Shown here one piece after another: positions 20,640 to 32,579 of a stretch of DNA of 64,000 bases (position 1 is the first letter of the stretch; every line of letters begins with the position of its first letter). Where the stretch lies: NCBI RefSeq assembly GCF_947179515.1, contig NC_067473.1:99475782-99539781 (forward strand). Reading direction: 5' to 3'. The notes beneath the pieces are model-generated. The model had not been told where the DNA came from and did no database searches. It worked only from the letters and a program-made list of their open reading frames with translations. The stretch is from Apodemus sylvaticus (Eukaryota; Chordata; Mammalia; Rodentia; Muridae). The translations under genes were made by a program, and so were the position numbers.

Positions 20640-23600
20640 ATGATAGGAAGTAACAAGCACTATTCCTTAATATCTCTTAACATCATTGGACTTAATGCCC
20701 CAATAAAAAGACACAGACTAACTGACTGAAAACGTAAACAGGACCCTACATTTTCCTGCTTACAGGAAACACACCTCAGGGTCAAAGACAAAACCTACCT
20801 TAGAGTAAAAGGCTGGAAGACAATTTTACAAGCAAATGGTCTCAGGAAACAAGTTGGAGTAGCCATTTTAATATCAGATAAAAATGACTTTCAACCCAAA
20901 GTCATCAAATGAGACTCTGAGGGACACTTCTTGCTCATCAAAGGAAAAATACAACAAGAAGAACTCTCAATCCTGAACATCTATGCTCCAAATGCAAGGG
21001 CACCCTCTTTCGAAAAAGAAACTTTATTAAAACTAAAAGCACACATTGCACCTAACACAATAATTGTGGGTGACTTCAACACTGCACTTTCCTCAATGGA
21101 CCGATCAGGAAAACAGAAACTAAACAGGGACACAATGAAACTAATTGAAGCTTTGAACCAATTAGATTTAACAGATATATATAGAACATTCTATCCTAAA
21201 ACAAAAGAATATACCTTTTTCTCAGCACCTCATGGTACCTTCTCAAAAATCGACCATATAATTGGTCACAAGACAGACCTCAACAAATATAAGAACATTG
21301 AACTAATCCCATGCCTCCTATCAGATCACTATGGAGTAAAAGTGGTATTCAATAGCAACAAAAACAACAGAAAACCCACATACACGTGGAAACTGAACAA
21401 TATTCTACTCAATGATAACTTGGTCAAGGAAGAAATAAAGAAAGAAATTAAAGACTTTTTAGAACACAATGAAAATGAAAACACAACATACCCAAATCTA
21501 TGGGACACAATGAAAGCAGTGCTAAGAGGAAAATCCATAGCCCTGAGTGCCTCCAAAAAGAAAATGGAGAGAGCATACATTACCAGCTTAATGACACACC
21601 TGAAAGCCCTGGAACAAAAAGAAGCTATTTCACCCAGGAGGAGTAGAAGGCAGGAAATCATCAAACTCAGGGGAGAAAACAATCAAGTAGAAACAAAGAG
21701 AACCATACAAAAAATCATCAAAACCAGGAGCTGGTTCTTTGAGAAAATCAACAAGATAGATAAACCCTTAGCCAGACTGCCCAAAGGGCACAGAGAAAGT
21801 ATCCAAATTAACAAACTTAGAAATGAAAAGGGAGATATAACAACGGAAACTGAGGAAATCCAAAAAATCATCAGATCCTACTACAAGAGACTGTACTCAA
21901 CACAACTGGAGAATCTGGAGGAAATGGACAATTTCCTTGACAGATACCAAATACCAAAATTAAATCAGGACCAACTAGACCATCTAAACAGTCCCATGAT
22001 GCCTAAAGAAATAGAAGGAGTCATAGAAAGTCTTCCAACCAAAAAAAGCACAGGACCAGATGGTTTCAGTACAGAATTTATCAGATCTTCAAAGAAGAGT
22101 TAACACCAATACTCTTCAAACTATTCCACAAAATAGAAACAGAAGGAACACTAGCCAATTCCTTCTACGAAGCCACGATTACGCTGATACCAAAGCCATA
22201 CAAAGATCCAACAAAGAAAGAGAACTTCAGACCAATTTCCCTTATGAACATCGATGCAAAAATACTCAATAAAATTCTTGCCAACCGAATCCAAGAACAC
22301 ATCAAAACGATCATCCACCATGATCAAGTAGGCTTTATCCCGGGAATGCAGGGTTGGTTCCATATATGGAAATCCATCAATGTAATCCACTACATAAACA
22401 AACTCAAAGAACAAAACCACATGGTCATTTCATTGGATGCTGAAAAAGCATTTGACAAAATTCAGCATCCTTTCATGCTTAAAGTCTTGGAGAGAACAGG
22501 AATTCAAGACCCATACCTAAACATAGTAAAAGCAATATACAGCAAACCGGTAGCCAGCATCAAACTAAATGGAGAGAAACTTGAAGCAATCCCACTGAAA
22601 TCAGGGACCAGACAAGGCTGCCCCCTTTCTCCTCATCTTTTCAATATTGTACTTGAGGTACTAGCGTGGGCAATTCGCCAACATAAGGAGGTCAAAGGGA
22701 TACAAATTGGAAAGGAAGAAGTCAAACTATCATTATTTGCAGACGACATGATAGTCTACCTAGGTGACCCAAAAAACTCCACTAGAGAGCTCCTACAGCT
22801 GATAAACAATTTCAGCAAAGTGGCAGGTTATAAAATCAACTCAAGCAAATCAGTGGCCTTCCTATATTCAAAGGATAAGCAGGCTGAGAAAGAAATTAGG
22901 GAAATGACCCCCTTCACAATATCCACAAACAGTATAAAGTATCTTGGTGTGACTCTTACCAAACATGAGAAAGATCTGTATGACAAGAACTTCAAGACTC
23001 TGAAGAAGGAAATGGAAGAAGACTTCAAAAAATGGGAAAACCTCCCATGCTCATGGATCGGTAGAATCAATATAGTTAAAATGGCCATTTTGCCAAAAGC
23101 AATATACAGATTCAATGCAATACCCATCAAAATCCCAACTCATTTCTTCACAGAGTTATAAAGAGCAATTATCAAATTCATCTGGAACAACAAAAAACCC
23201 AGGATAGCTAAAACTATTCTCAGCAAAAAAAAGAAAGTCTGGGGGAATCAGTATCCCTGACCTCAAGCAATACTACAGAGCAATAGTGTTAAAAACTGCA
23301 TGGTATTCGTACAGTGACAGGCAGGAGGATCAATGGAACAGGACTGAAGTTCCAGAAATGAACCAACACACCTATGGCCACTTGATCCTCGACAAAGAGA
23401 CTGAAAACATCCAATGGAAAAAAGATAGCCTTTTCAACAAATTGTGCTGGTTCAACTGGAGGGCAGCATGCAGAAGAATGCGAATTGATCCATCCTTGTC
23501 TACTTGTACTAAGCTCAAATCCAAATGGATCAAGGACCTCCACATAAAGCCAGGCACTCTGAAGCTAATAGAAAAGAAACTGGGGAAGACCCTTGAGGAC

Positions 23601-24095
23601 ATTGGTACAGGGAGAAAGTTTCTGAACAGAACACCAATAGCGTATGCTCTAAGGGCAAGAATTGACAAATGGGACCTCATAAAATTACAAAGTTTATGTA
23701 AGGCAAAGGACACCATCAAGAGGAAAAATCGGCAACCAACAAATTGGGAAAAGATCTTCACCAATCCTACATCAGATAGAGGCTAATATCCAATATATAT
23801 AAAGAACTCAAGAAGTTAGAATCCAGAAAACCGAACACCCCTATTATAAAATGGGGTACAGAGTTAAACAAATAATTCTCACCTGAAGAACTTCGGATGG
23901 TGGAGAAGCATCTTAAAAAAATGCTCAACTTCATTAGTCATTAGGGAAATGCAAATCAAAACAACCCTGAGATTTCATCTTACACCAGTCAGAATGGCTA
24001 AGATTAAAAATTCAGGAGACAGCAGGTGTTGGAGAGGGTGTGGAGAAAGAGGAACACTCCTCCACTGCTGGTGGGGTTGCAAATTCGTACAACAC
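20640..24095 (+). pseudogene. L1 ORF2 (endonuclease/reverse transcriptase), disabled
   Basis: ORF2p nicks the target and copies L1 RNA. The ATG at 20640 opens the endonuclease domain, but in-frame TGA codons lie at 20727-20729 and 20910-20912. The endonuclease core (VGDFNTAL near 21067, SDHYG near 21323) lies in the frame 20931-22103. A frameshift near 22080 separates it from the reverse-transcriptase frame 22244-23161, which holds GCPLSP and FADDM (22736-22750). Further stops precede the C-terminal frame 23286-23786. The Cys-rich end is cut at 24095. It is dead by several independent mutations. Confidence 0.92.
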
Positions 24096-25697
24096 TTTTA
24101 AAGAGTATAGATAAAAATGATACTACATTCTGGCAGATAATCTAAACCAGTTTATAACCAATACAGTTTCATTCACCCCAACGAAGGGAAGAAAATCATC
24201 TTTAATTAATCTCTGTAACCTGCACATTTCATACAAATGTTTCACAAAACTATGTATTGCTACTATGGTTTATCTGTGGCAGAATGGGAGACCAGGATGG
24301 CAGCTCTGACAGAATTCACCCTCAAGGTTGCTGAGATGCAAAGACCTGCTGTTCTAGGTCTGTGATCAATCCTGTCTCAAACTGATGATTTTCCAGAGAT
24401 TTGCTTCCAGAGCATTTTCAGAAAAGACTTCTAATCTCAGGTAACCTCAGTTCTTCCAGACTTTCAGCCTGATCTAGTAAAGACTTCACATAGTTAACAT
24501 ATAGAGACTGAACAACTGATGACAGCAAGCTTTCTTTTGACTTAAGAAGTTTTTTCTAATTGTGGGGGCACTAGAAAAGGAAATTTGCATCCCCAAATCA
24601 ACAGGCAACAATTACAAGAAGATTGTCATCACAGTTGGAGTGGCTGGTTTTCGTAATTTTATTATTTACAGATATGTTTTCATTTTAGGGTGTGATATAC
24701 AATTAACTAAGGTCTGAATATGAAAGAGAAGTTAGATTCAGAGATTTCTTTTCTCTTTCCTTCACCTTTTTATCTTTCTTTTTTCCTTAGGTAAGGTAAA
24801 GGAATTGAAAAATGGAGAATATAGAAAGTTTATTAAGAAATTAGATGAATACAATTAGATTATTGAATCTATCATAAACCAAAAAAAATCTTACAGCCAT
24901 AAGCCTACATTGGTAGAAATCTTTATATTTTGGTGCAAAATTGAAGTTACATTTTTTTTATATTGATGCAGAACTTTATATGTTGCAACAAGTTTAAGGT
25001 TTTATTGGTATAAATCTTTGTGTATTAATACAAAATTTAAGACTTTTTTATGGTATATGTATGTTTCAACTCTTCTGTGGATATTATGGCTGTGCAACTC
25101 ATTTTAAAATAAAAGGCTTAGTCCAAGTGATTTTAAAGCTGCTATTATAAAATGATTAGGAAAATTAAGTAATGCAAGTTAGTATTAAGTTAATCAATCT
25201 CATAGTCGTGTCAGATACTATTTTGTGTATATCCTGGTTTGTATAGATACTAGGTAGTTGGAGACAGGCAATGTTTGTTTGTTCATATATGTTATGATTA
25301 TACAGATGGTCTTCAAAAACCTCAGAGACTCACACAATATGACATTTAAAATATTTTCATTAATTTAAGGCTTTTTGGACATTGAGACACGTCAACTACA
25401 GGTAGTGCCCCATTCTACTTGGAAGGTTTTAAGCATCAAAAGACTTCTACATGGAGTTGCTTCAATTTGTGGCTAGCTATCCACTGGGAAAAGAAAATGC
25501 CCAAAGTTTATCTGCAGACAGAATAATATCTCGAAAAAACAAATGGGCACAGAAAAGACAAATGCCAACCTCTGCCAACCACATGGTAAGCAAGTCTTCC
25601 AAAACTCCTGCTTCACAAAATTTCTATCAAATACTCTAGACCAGACAGCTGAAGATAAATACTCCAGTATTATAAGAATATCGGGAAATGTCCAGGG
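24096..25697. other. AT-rich intergenic DNA, no gene recognised
   Basis: The sequence is AT-rich with short domainless ORFs (25451-25639 and 25543-25752). An ATTTGCAT at about 24580 has no leader exon or RSS nearby. Parts of 24700-25330 have the look of an old retroelement, but I cannot name it. Confidence 0.45.
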
Positions 25698-26079
25698 TAT
25701 TCACATGCAAATTAATGTAAGATATTCGGAGTTCTCAAACAACTCTTTGTGAACATGTTCTATCTCTGTGTTTCACAATGGTGCCCAAGACTGGATGTGA
25801 TGGCCCATACTATTGACCACAATTCTTAGAAAGAGGTAGGTAGAATTTTTTGAGATCAAAATCCACTTCCCAGTTTAACAGACAATGATACTTCTCCAAA
25901 AAACAAATAACAAGAACAAAATATGTCTTCAACTTATTTTTAGTTAATACATGTTTGAGATTAGTTAACATATCATTTTGATTGAAGTACAAAGTGTTTC
26001 CCTCAACAAATATCACTGATAATTATTTTAAGACAGAAAAACAAACTTTATGCCCGTGATACAAATAATATTTACAATT

Positions 26080-26160
26080 AGTATAGTATAGTATAGTATA
26101 GTATAGTATAGTATAGTATAGTATAGTATAGTATAGTATAGTACAGTATAGTATAGTATA
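26080..26160 (+). repeat. (GTATA)n microsatellite
   Basis: About 16 pentanucleotide units with one C interruption (GTACA). The matching place in copy B (about 49955-49970) has only a single GTATAA-like seed. Confidence 0.96.
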
Positions 26161-26339
26161 ACATGAGTTATCACAGTCTCCACATTGGGAAATAGATGAG
26201 AAGACAGCAGAGGCAGATGTGGTCTAGGAATAGGAAGGATAGATCAGATAAGTTGTTTAACAAGTCAAACATAATGTTTTCTCTGATTTTTTTATCCTAG
26301 ATATTTATAGATTCATAAAACCCTGTGTGTGTACATGCA

Positions 26340-26345
<6 letters not shown>

Positions 26346-26380
<35 letters not shown>

Positions 26381-26397
26381 CAACGCACACACACACA
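26346..26397 (+). repeat. (TG)n followed by (CA)n
   Basis: A run of 17 TG units (26346-26379), a 6-nt spacer and six CA units (26386-26397). It can form a hairpin or Z-DNA. The copy B counterpart at 50122 is TG-rich with interruptions. Confidence 0.95.
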
Positions 26398-26988
26398 TGT
26401 ATGCATATGTGAGTGGGCACATGTGTATGTCACAAAGAAATATGAAGACTAGGGATTGGAAGTATGTTAGTTGGAGGGGAAGGTGGTGACAGAAAGAAGA
26501 AACAAGGGGAATGATGATTGTCAAAAAGCATGAAATACTTTTTATACATTTGCTTTATGAAACTCAACTTTATATATGTAAATAAAGTTAATGAAATTGA
26601 CAACTTGAGGGAAATTTTCAAGACTCAAGAAGTGAGGGAGACCTCTCAGAGCTGAGGTAAGCAAAAGCCAAGTACTCTTCTGTAATTTCCAGTGGGAATA
26701 TAGTCTGACAGAGCATTGATTCAGCTCATGTAGACTCACATTGGAACTTTTCTTTCCAGAATATAGGATAATGAATTTGTCATGTTAAAAACACAGAATC
26801 TAAGAGAAATTTTTGAAAAGATTTACTGCTTTACATTGTTTTTACCATAAAGACATTCCAAGTCAAAGGATCTGCTCATTAATTTCCTTTCAAACATTGC
26901 AATAGTTAGGCTTAGCAGCTGCAGGCAGAGTGGAAGTATGTAGGTCTATGGATGTGTGGTGCAGGCAGCTGGTTAGCATCTCAGATGA

Positions 26989-27016
26989 GGTTTGTGTAGG
27001 AGGCTGAAGCACTGTG
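26989..27016 (-). promoter_or_regulatory. 12-RSS of the IGKV6 pseudogene, copy A
   Basis: On the minus strand: CACAGTG (27016-27010), a 12-bp spacer and ACACAAACC (26997-26989). The heptamer is perfect, and the nonamer is one base off consensus. Confidence 0.92.
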
Positions 27017-27535
27017 AAATGAGAGCTATAAGGCTGCTAACAGTAATAAACTGCCAGGTCTTCAGCCTGCACACTGCTGATGGTGAGAATGAAATCTGTC
27101 CCAGATCCACTTCCTATGATGCGATCAGGGACTCCAGTGAAACGGGTGGATGTCCCATAAATGAGCAGTTTAGGAGACTGCCCTGGATTCTGTTGATACC
27201 AGGCTACACCAACACCCACATTCTGACTAGCCTTGCAGTTGATGGTAACCATTTCTCCTATTGATGTGAACAAGGTTTTGTGAGACTGCGTCATCACAAT
27301 GTCTCCAGCAACACTTGCAATCAGAAATAGATATTGAGTATACACTTATACAAAGTCTTTGTGATATAAATCTTAGAATCCAAACTGCCATTTCTAATGG
27401 CATTGCTTGCAAGCTTCCTATAGGAAATAGCTATTTCTCTACAAATGAATTACTTTTAAGATATTATAATATTTTAAATGCCTCACCAGATAGCCAGAGC
27501 AACAGGAATATGGACACCTAAGTCTGTGACTTCAT
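27017..27535 (-). pseudogene. IGKV6 family (pseudogene): immunoglobulin kappa variable pseudogene, IGKV6 family, copy A
   Basis: The leader exon (27535-27487) reads MKSQT, then a TAG stop (27520-27518) where the family has Gln, then VSIFLLLWLSG. The V exon (about 27314-27017) has Cys23 (TINCKAS), WYQQNPGQSPKLLIY and VYYC. It has a second TAG (27039-27037) directly after the last Cys, replacing the first CDR3 Gln. The acceptor is altered as well: its AG reads AA, with AG moved one base downstream, which would shift the frame. These three defects make it a clear pseudogene, although octamer, donor and RSS remain good. Orientation is opposite to the V segments at 4.4 and 13.9 kb, which would require inversional rather than deletional joining or the reverse. 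Confidence 0.93.
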
Positions 27536-27627
27536 CTTGAGGACCTAGCTGCTCTGGGGAATTTCATATCTCAAGGCAAAGACCTGGTTTAAAAATCATA
27601 GGTAGCTGGGCTGGCCTCTAGGGATCT

Positions 27628-27635
27628 ATGCAAAT
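27628..27635 (-). promoter_or_regulatory. octamer of the copy A IGKV6 pseudogene
   Basis: ATGCAAAT on the plus strand is a perfect ATTTGCAT on the gene strand, 93 bp upstream of the leader ATG. Confidence 0.9.
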
Positions 27636-28032
27636 CAGTCATCAAATAAGAAAGTAAATTGGCTGGACAGAGCTGTGTGAGAGCATCCAAGTCAAATAAA
27701 CTGCCAAAAGTACTGTCAGAGACAGGAAGTAATCACTGGGAAGGAAGCCAACATAGAAGCTCAAGGACTAATTTAAAGCTCTGAAACCACAAGTGTGTAG
27801 ATGCTCTCATTACAGGCTTCCACTAAAAATCAACAGATGAGTTTTACAGAAATAATAGTTTGGTTCATCCTGGTGAAAAAAGAAATATTGTACAAGAACA
27901 ACAAAATAAACAGGGGAAGTGCAAAGAAGAAAGGAAAGAAAGAAGTGGAAGGGTAAGAAGAGAGAAAAGAAAGAAAAGGATGGAGCAGAAAACAAATATT
28001 GAATTGGGTAGGTAAGAGAAATGTAGAGGTCA

Positions 28033-28442
28033 TGTAACCCGTCCAGTGGGTCAGTTATTCCAGGGTTCCGAAGGGGTGCTACCTGAGCATCAAAGGGGGG
28101 GGAGAGAAGGAAGGAGGCCAAGCACCAAGAAAGACAAGTCAATCTGGGTTATGTCAAAGCCTCGTTTAATGTTCTGGGGTATACAGGTTTTAAGGCTTTC
28201 AGGAGGGGCGTACCCCAAGGCAAGGACAAAGAGGGGCAGAGGTATTCCTGGCATTTACAGCAGGAGATGAGGAGGTTATCTGATGAAGATACCCGGAGTC
28301 GGCGGTGTTGACGCAGGCAGGACCATACTGCAGTTATCTCGAAACAATGGCTAAACCAATGCCCATGGGAGAGGCTCTTGTTTGCTTTTCTCAGGGCCTT
28401 TGCCCTGTCAGCCAAAGTGAGGGTCTCTAATGGCTTCCCACA
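28033..28442 (-). repeat. ERV 3' LTR
   Basis: It is 410 bp long and bounded by TG and CA. It is followed on the plus strand by the complement of a polypurine tract, which identifies it as the 3' LTR of a minus-strand element. It pairs with 33306-33714. Confidence 0.93.
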
Positions 28443-28457
28443 TTTCCCCCTTTTTCC
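28443..28457 (-). promoter_or_regulatory. ERV polypurine tract
   Basis: On the minus strand GGAAAAAGGGGGAAA lies immediately before the 3' LTR; this is the priming site for plus-strand viral DNA. Confidence 0.85.
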
Positions 28458-28719
28458 TTATATTAGAAGTGTAAAGGTTTGGGGGAAATACTGGGCAAGG
28501 GGGCCAGACCGATAATGTGTAGCTGTCTCTGTCTTAGGATCGACCTCTCTAATCCCTCAGCCTTACCCGTCGTAGGGTTACCTTGTCATCCTCAAGGCTC
28601 CATATCTTAGGTTGATCAGGGGATGGAGGAAGTTGCCCATCTTTAAGACGGCTACCTTGGGTCAACTCCCCCTTCAGATAAGCCCAGGGATGAGTAGGTG
28701 GGAGCCAGGCAGAGCCTCA

Positions 28720-29409
28720 TCAAAGGAGCTTATTGAAATCGAGCCTCTCTGTGGCAGGTATTGCAGTTGTTTCTGCCAAGCCGTCTTGTCTTCCAGGTTT
28801 CATCGCTTCTGCTGCGTCCAAACGATGATACTGTACCGAGATATAATGCTTGGGTAGGGTGGAATCTATTTGTGATTTAACAAAGTGGGTTAATCGTTGA
28901 AAAGCCCAGGGACAAAAGGAGATTAGCAGTAATAACCCCATGAAGGGTCCTAGGATGGAAAGTAGTAGGGTGGAAAGCCACGGGGATGTGGAGAACCAAT
29001 TTTTATACCAAGACTCCTGTTGTTCTCGTTCTCTTTTGCATTTCTCTAAACTTTCTTTTACTCTCCTCAGACTGTCATCTACCAGTCCTGTCTTGTCTAC
29101 ATAAACACAGCATTCTTTCTTTAAGGCTGTACAAAGTCCTCCTTGCTGTAAGAAGAGTAGATCAAGTCCTCTCCTATTTTGTAATACTACTTCTGATAGG
29201 GAGGCAACAGAATCTTTTAAATTAGCTAAACCATCTCTGAGTTCAGCCAGGTCCTTATCAATGGCAGCACTAAGTAAATAGTATTGTTGTCGATTCTGTT
29301 GAAAGGTAACAAGGGAGGCAATGCCTGTGGATGTCTTAAAGAAAATAAATGGCAGGCCACATTCTATCTGGGCTACACTTGAAATCTGTAAAATATGGCC
29401 TTTTGACAC
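28720..29409 (-). pseudogene. ERV env transmembrane-subunit ORF (gamma-type), truncated
   Basis: This open frame of 229 codons covers most of a retroviral transmembrane subunit. Visible features are a hydrophobic N-terminal stretch (about 18-36), a heptad-rich segment (about 45-75), LQNRRGLDLLF (76-86), a CX6CC motif (93-101), a second coiled region (about 110-130), a membrane anchor (about 143-166) and a cytoplasmic tail of about 60 residues. The CX6CC motif marks the gamma-type envelope that is disulphide-linked to the surface subunit. No surface subunit, signal peptide or cleavage site is found upstream, so this is a remnant and not a working envelope. The frame itself has stayed open. Confidence 0.88.
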
Positions 29410-32300
29410 CCTGAAGGGGGCAATCAGCAGTAGCCAATATTTCCCCTTGATCTGTTTATAATTTGTTTAATCTTTAGCTAAATAAAATTGCCATGCAGAG
29501 TGATGTTGAGTCCGTAGTTGTCTGTGGTGTCAGCAGTAGTAAGAAGCATCCAAAGGTGTTGAGGGTTGTGGCCATTTTCAATGATCAGCATCTCTCCTTA
29601 ACCACTCCGGCAGCTAGCATGTTCCTTCAGCATCCTGTAGAAAAAACACAAACATGCCCTCTTCTCTACACTCAGAGAGATCCCTAGCATTAAAATTTAA
29701 AAATTTTATGGTATATAGAGATGTGATTCTCCCCTCTTTTATCATAAAAATATTGTAAAGTTCTATGGGCTTGTTCTATAATATCTTATCTTTGCGAATT
29801 ATGAGGAATCTCAGTAATATGACTAATATTAAATTGTTAATAAGACATCTCAAATGACTGATTATAATAATCAGTTATAAAATTTGTCTTAATCTGATTT
29901 GGAACATTTAGTATTAAAAAATAACATATGTAATGACTAATTTTGTATTTTGTTTCTTATGTTAAAGCAGTTATAACTAGAAAGCTTGAAAAGCTGTCAA
30001 TAGTCATATGTATATTTTTGATTAATTTTTTGAATTGTATTTGTATAAATAATTGTAAAAGCTAAGAATTAGTATCATTAAAAAGAAACAACTTTAAGCA
30101 ATTGCAAGCCATGAGCTATATATGTATATTATTAATATAAAAATCAAAAGTTTGATTTTCAACATTTTAAAAGAACAGCTACAGCACCCAATTCAATTAT
30201 CTGTGCTGAAGCAAGGGGACACTCAAAAGAATAAACATGTGATCTAATTATATGAGCTTTATTCCCATAGTAGATGCATTTTTATAGGATGCATGTATAA
30301 ATCTATAACAATATAAAAACATGTATAGAGGCAAATTTTTAATAATTTATCTTTTAGATAACAATTATTAATTTTGTCAAAAAGGCTTGTCACGTAATAG
30401 ATTAACAATTAATAATAATCAATTTGATTGCTATTTAAAATAAGGAACAAACATTTTATCATGCTCTTAAAACATTCTTTTAAAAAAATATTTTTATGAT
30501 TTTATTTTGTAACATTTTATTATTATATCAAATCTTTATTGGAGGATGTCAAACCTTATTTGGAGAGATTTTACATTAATGTTCTCTTTGTTAAGGAATG
30601 GAAGTGAACATGTATCATAAACTGTTGACAAAAAGTTATGGTAGCTTTCTCCAAGTTGTGTCTCTCAATATTTATTTTGTACCTATCTTGAGAATATCAG
30701 AGGCTTAAATGACAAACTTAAAGCAGTGTCTTAGGCAAAATATTTATCTTAACACCTTTTGAAAATCATTTTCTTAAAAATTTCAAAAGCCCATGTTAAG
30801 AGCAAAGCCATTTCTTGAGGAATAACTTTCTAATGAAATTATTTTATTGTTTTTTTTAAAGTTAGCTTATGCTCCTTTAAAGTTAGAAGTGAATGTTTTT
30901 ATAATTATCAGAATGCAAAGCAAAAAACTACCCTCTATACCTATAATAATTTTGTATGGAGTAGACAGGCCAAATTTTAATGCCTTTATAATTTCTACAT
31001 AGCCTTATTATCTTTTACAGATCTAAGTGTGAACTTCATTTTGAACCATATCTGTATGAATCTGTTAAAAATGTTCTTTTGGCCAGAAACTCTCTAAGTG
31101 AGGCCTGCAAGACAAAACTGTATCTCTCAAGCCTCTGCAGCTTTGAGCAGCTTTGAGGAAGCTCTGAGCTTAGTATTAACTCAAATGTAAAACTCCTGAT
31201 TTGAGTTTGTTATCTCTTAAGGCTGACCTACACCCACACCCACCGGTCCTGCAAGGAGTAGCCTGTAATCAGACCCTATTGTATGGAGGTCAAATAACAA
31301 AAGGAACCTGTAATATGAAAGCATAACTACAATTTGTTGAAAGCAAAACCCAGTTTTAAATAATCTTTTCTCTTTAAAATTAAAGGTAAACACATTTTAT
31401 ATTGTAAAGTTTGTCCATCATCTTGTGTTTGAATGTATGACTTTGTAACTTATTGAAGAGACATTATTTTTAAATCATATTTCTTATAAATCCAATCTCC
31501 AGGCCAAGATTCACACAAATCACCATGCTAATTTAGAAGCATCTTAGAGGCCTGTATTTCCTGGGTTGCGTCATGCCACGTGTAGCTAGTTAAGATGGCT
31601 CTGACACTGAATCACCAGTTTTAAACTAACCTTTTCTTAATAACACTATACCTTTTAAATCATAACCAATTAATTTATAACTCTATAGTGAAGATATGTA
31701 ATACATTTATACCTTTAAGATTAATTAAAAATAAAACTGAAGCAATCATACAAATCTCATAAATTTAAACCAAATACATTTTTTTCCAGATGTAATTTCA
31801 GGGGAATAAATCACTTTGAACCCAATCATCATCATGATAGAAATTTTTCTAGGAGAATTAACCATTTCTACTTGTCCGGCTGCTGGCTCTTTAAGAAGCA
31901 GCTTTTTTTCCAGCTGTCTTTGGCTCCTACCTTAGAATGTGAGGCACCTCAAATTAGCCTCCTCTGTGTAAACTGGAATTGGCAGGACTGCCAGCAAGAT
32001 AACACCTTTTTACCATTTTTTTTACATAAAACATAAAAACAACCAATCATTCAGCCAAACAAAACAATAGACAACATGAATTGACACACATATAGACAAG
32101 TTTTGGTGCACCAAAGATGTACAATAGACAGCGAGGGAACTTGATGTCCCCAAAAGATCCAAATATCTTAACCTGAACTAAGGAGATCTCCAGTAGGTTT
32201 CAGAGAGAAAACAAGACGTCTCCCATTTTCTTCTCCTTTCCAGGAGAGTTTTGAAATAGCTTTAACCATTTTTTTTTTGATACCGTGTCATACACATGGA
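29410..32300. other. AT-rich non-coding interior of the ERV
   Basis: Nearly 2.9 kb are strongly AT-rich, have no ORF of 60 codons or more, and show no gag, protease, polymerase or surface-envelope similarity that I can recognise. It occupies the place where pol and most of env should be. It may be non-viral sequence carried by a non-autonomous element, or extremely decayed viral sequence. Confidence 0.6.
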
Positions 32301-32579
32301 AAAACTGCTTCTCTGTAACCTGCTTTTTCTCTTATTTAAGATTTAACAAAGGGGAAGGAGGATGCCTAGTTGAACACACACACCTGTGGAGAGGGGTGGG
32401 AGGAGAGTCCAGGTCTTACATGCTGCCCATGAGCAGTTTTTCTCCGGCCGCCTCAGCAGCAGTCTCTGACTCCTACCTGCATGGGTCTCCCCTGTCCAGC
32501 ATGCTGGGTATAGGGTAGCGGGCCATGTGTAGGGGATTGTTTTGGCTCTGGCTTTTTCTAGGCATTTGACTTTGAAATA

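Larger units (their letters stand above)
18815..24095 (+). mobile_element. nearly full-length L1, 3'-truncated
   Basis: A GC- and CpG-rich 5' UTR/promoter (18830-19372, with GGC/CAG-rich start) is followed by ORF1, a short spacer and ORF2. The element stops abruptly in the ORF2 C-terminal Cys-rich region at about 24095, with no 3' UTR or tail. L1 copies are normally truncated at the 5' end because reverse transcription begins at the tail, so the missing 3' end points to a later deletion or recombination. Confidence 0.92.
25698..28032. repeat. segmental duplication, copy A, IGKV6 part
   Basis: From TATTCACATGCAAATTAATG (25698) this copy is collinear with 49563-51833. Shared landmarks are the AAACAAATAACAAGAACAAA block, a TG repeat, the IGKV6 gene, its promoter and the flank up to AGGTCA. 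The homology resumes after the ERV at 33715 and continues through the Odc1 pseudogene. Confidence 0.92.

Noticed and set aside
20931..23161. Potentially active L1 ORF2
   Set aside because: The long frames look young, but in-frame stops at 20727 and 20910, a frameshift near 22080, the stop at 23159 and the lost 3' end exclude activity.
24575..24590. ATTTGCAT-like octamer near 24580
   Set aside because: No leader exon, V exon or RSS follows on either strand within a kilobase; octamer-like strings occur by chance in AT-rich DNA.
26041..26160. CRISPR-like regular repeats
   Set aside because: The regularity is a simple pentanucleotide microsatellite in a mammalian genome, with no spacers.
28149..28415. 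88-codon ORF present in both LTRs (also 33421-33687)
   Set aside because: It lies fully in the LTR and is duplicated only because the LTRs are. There is no sign of a superantigen-like or other known LTR-encoded protein.
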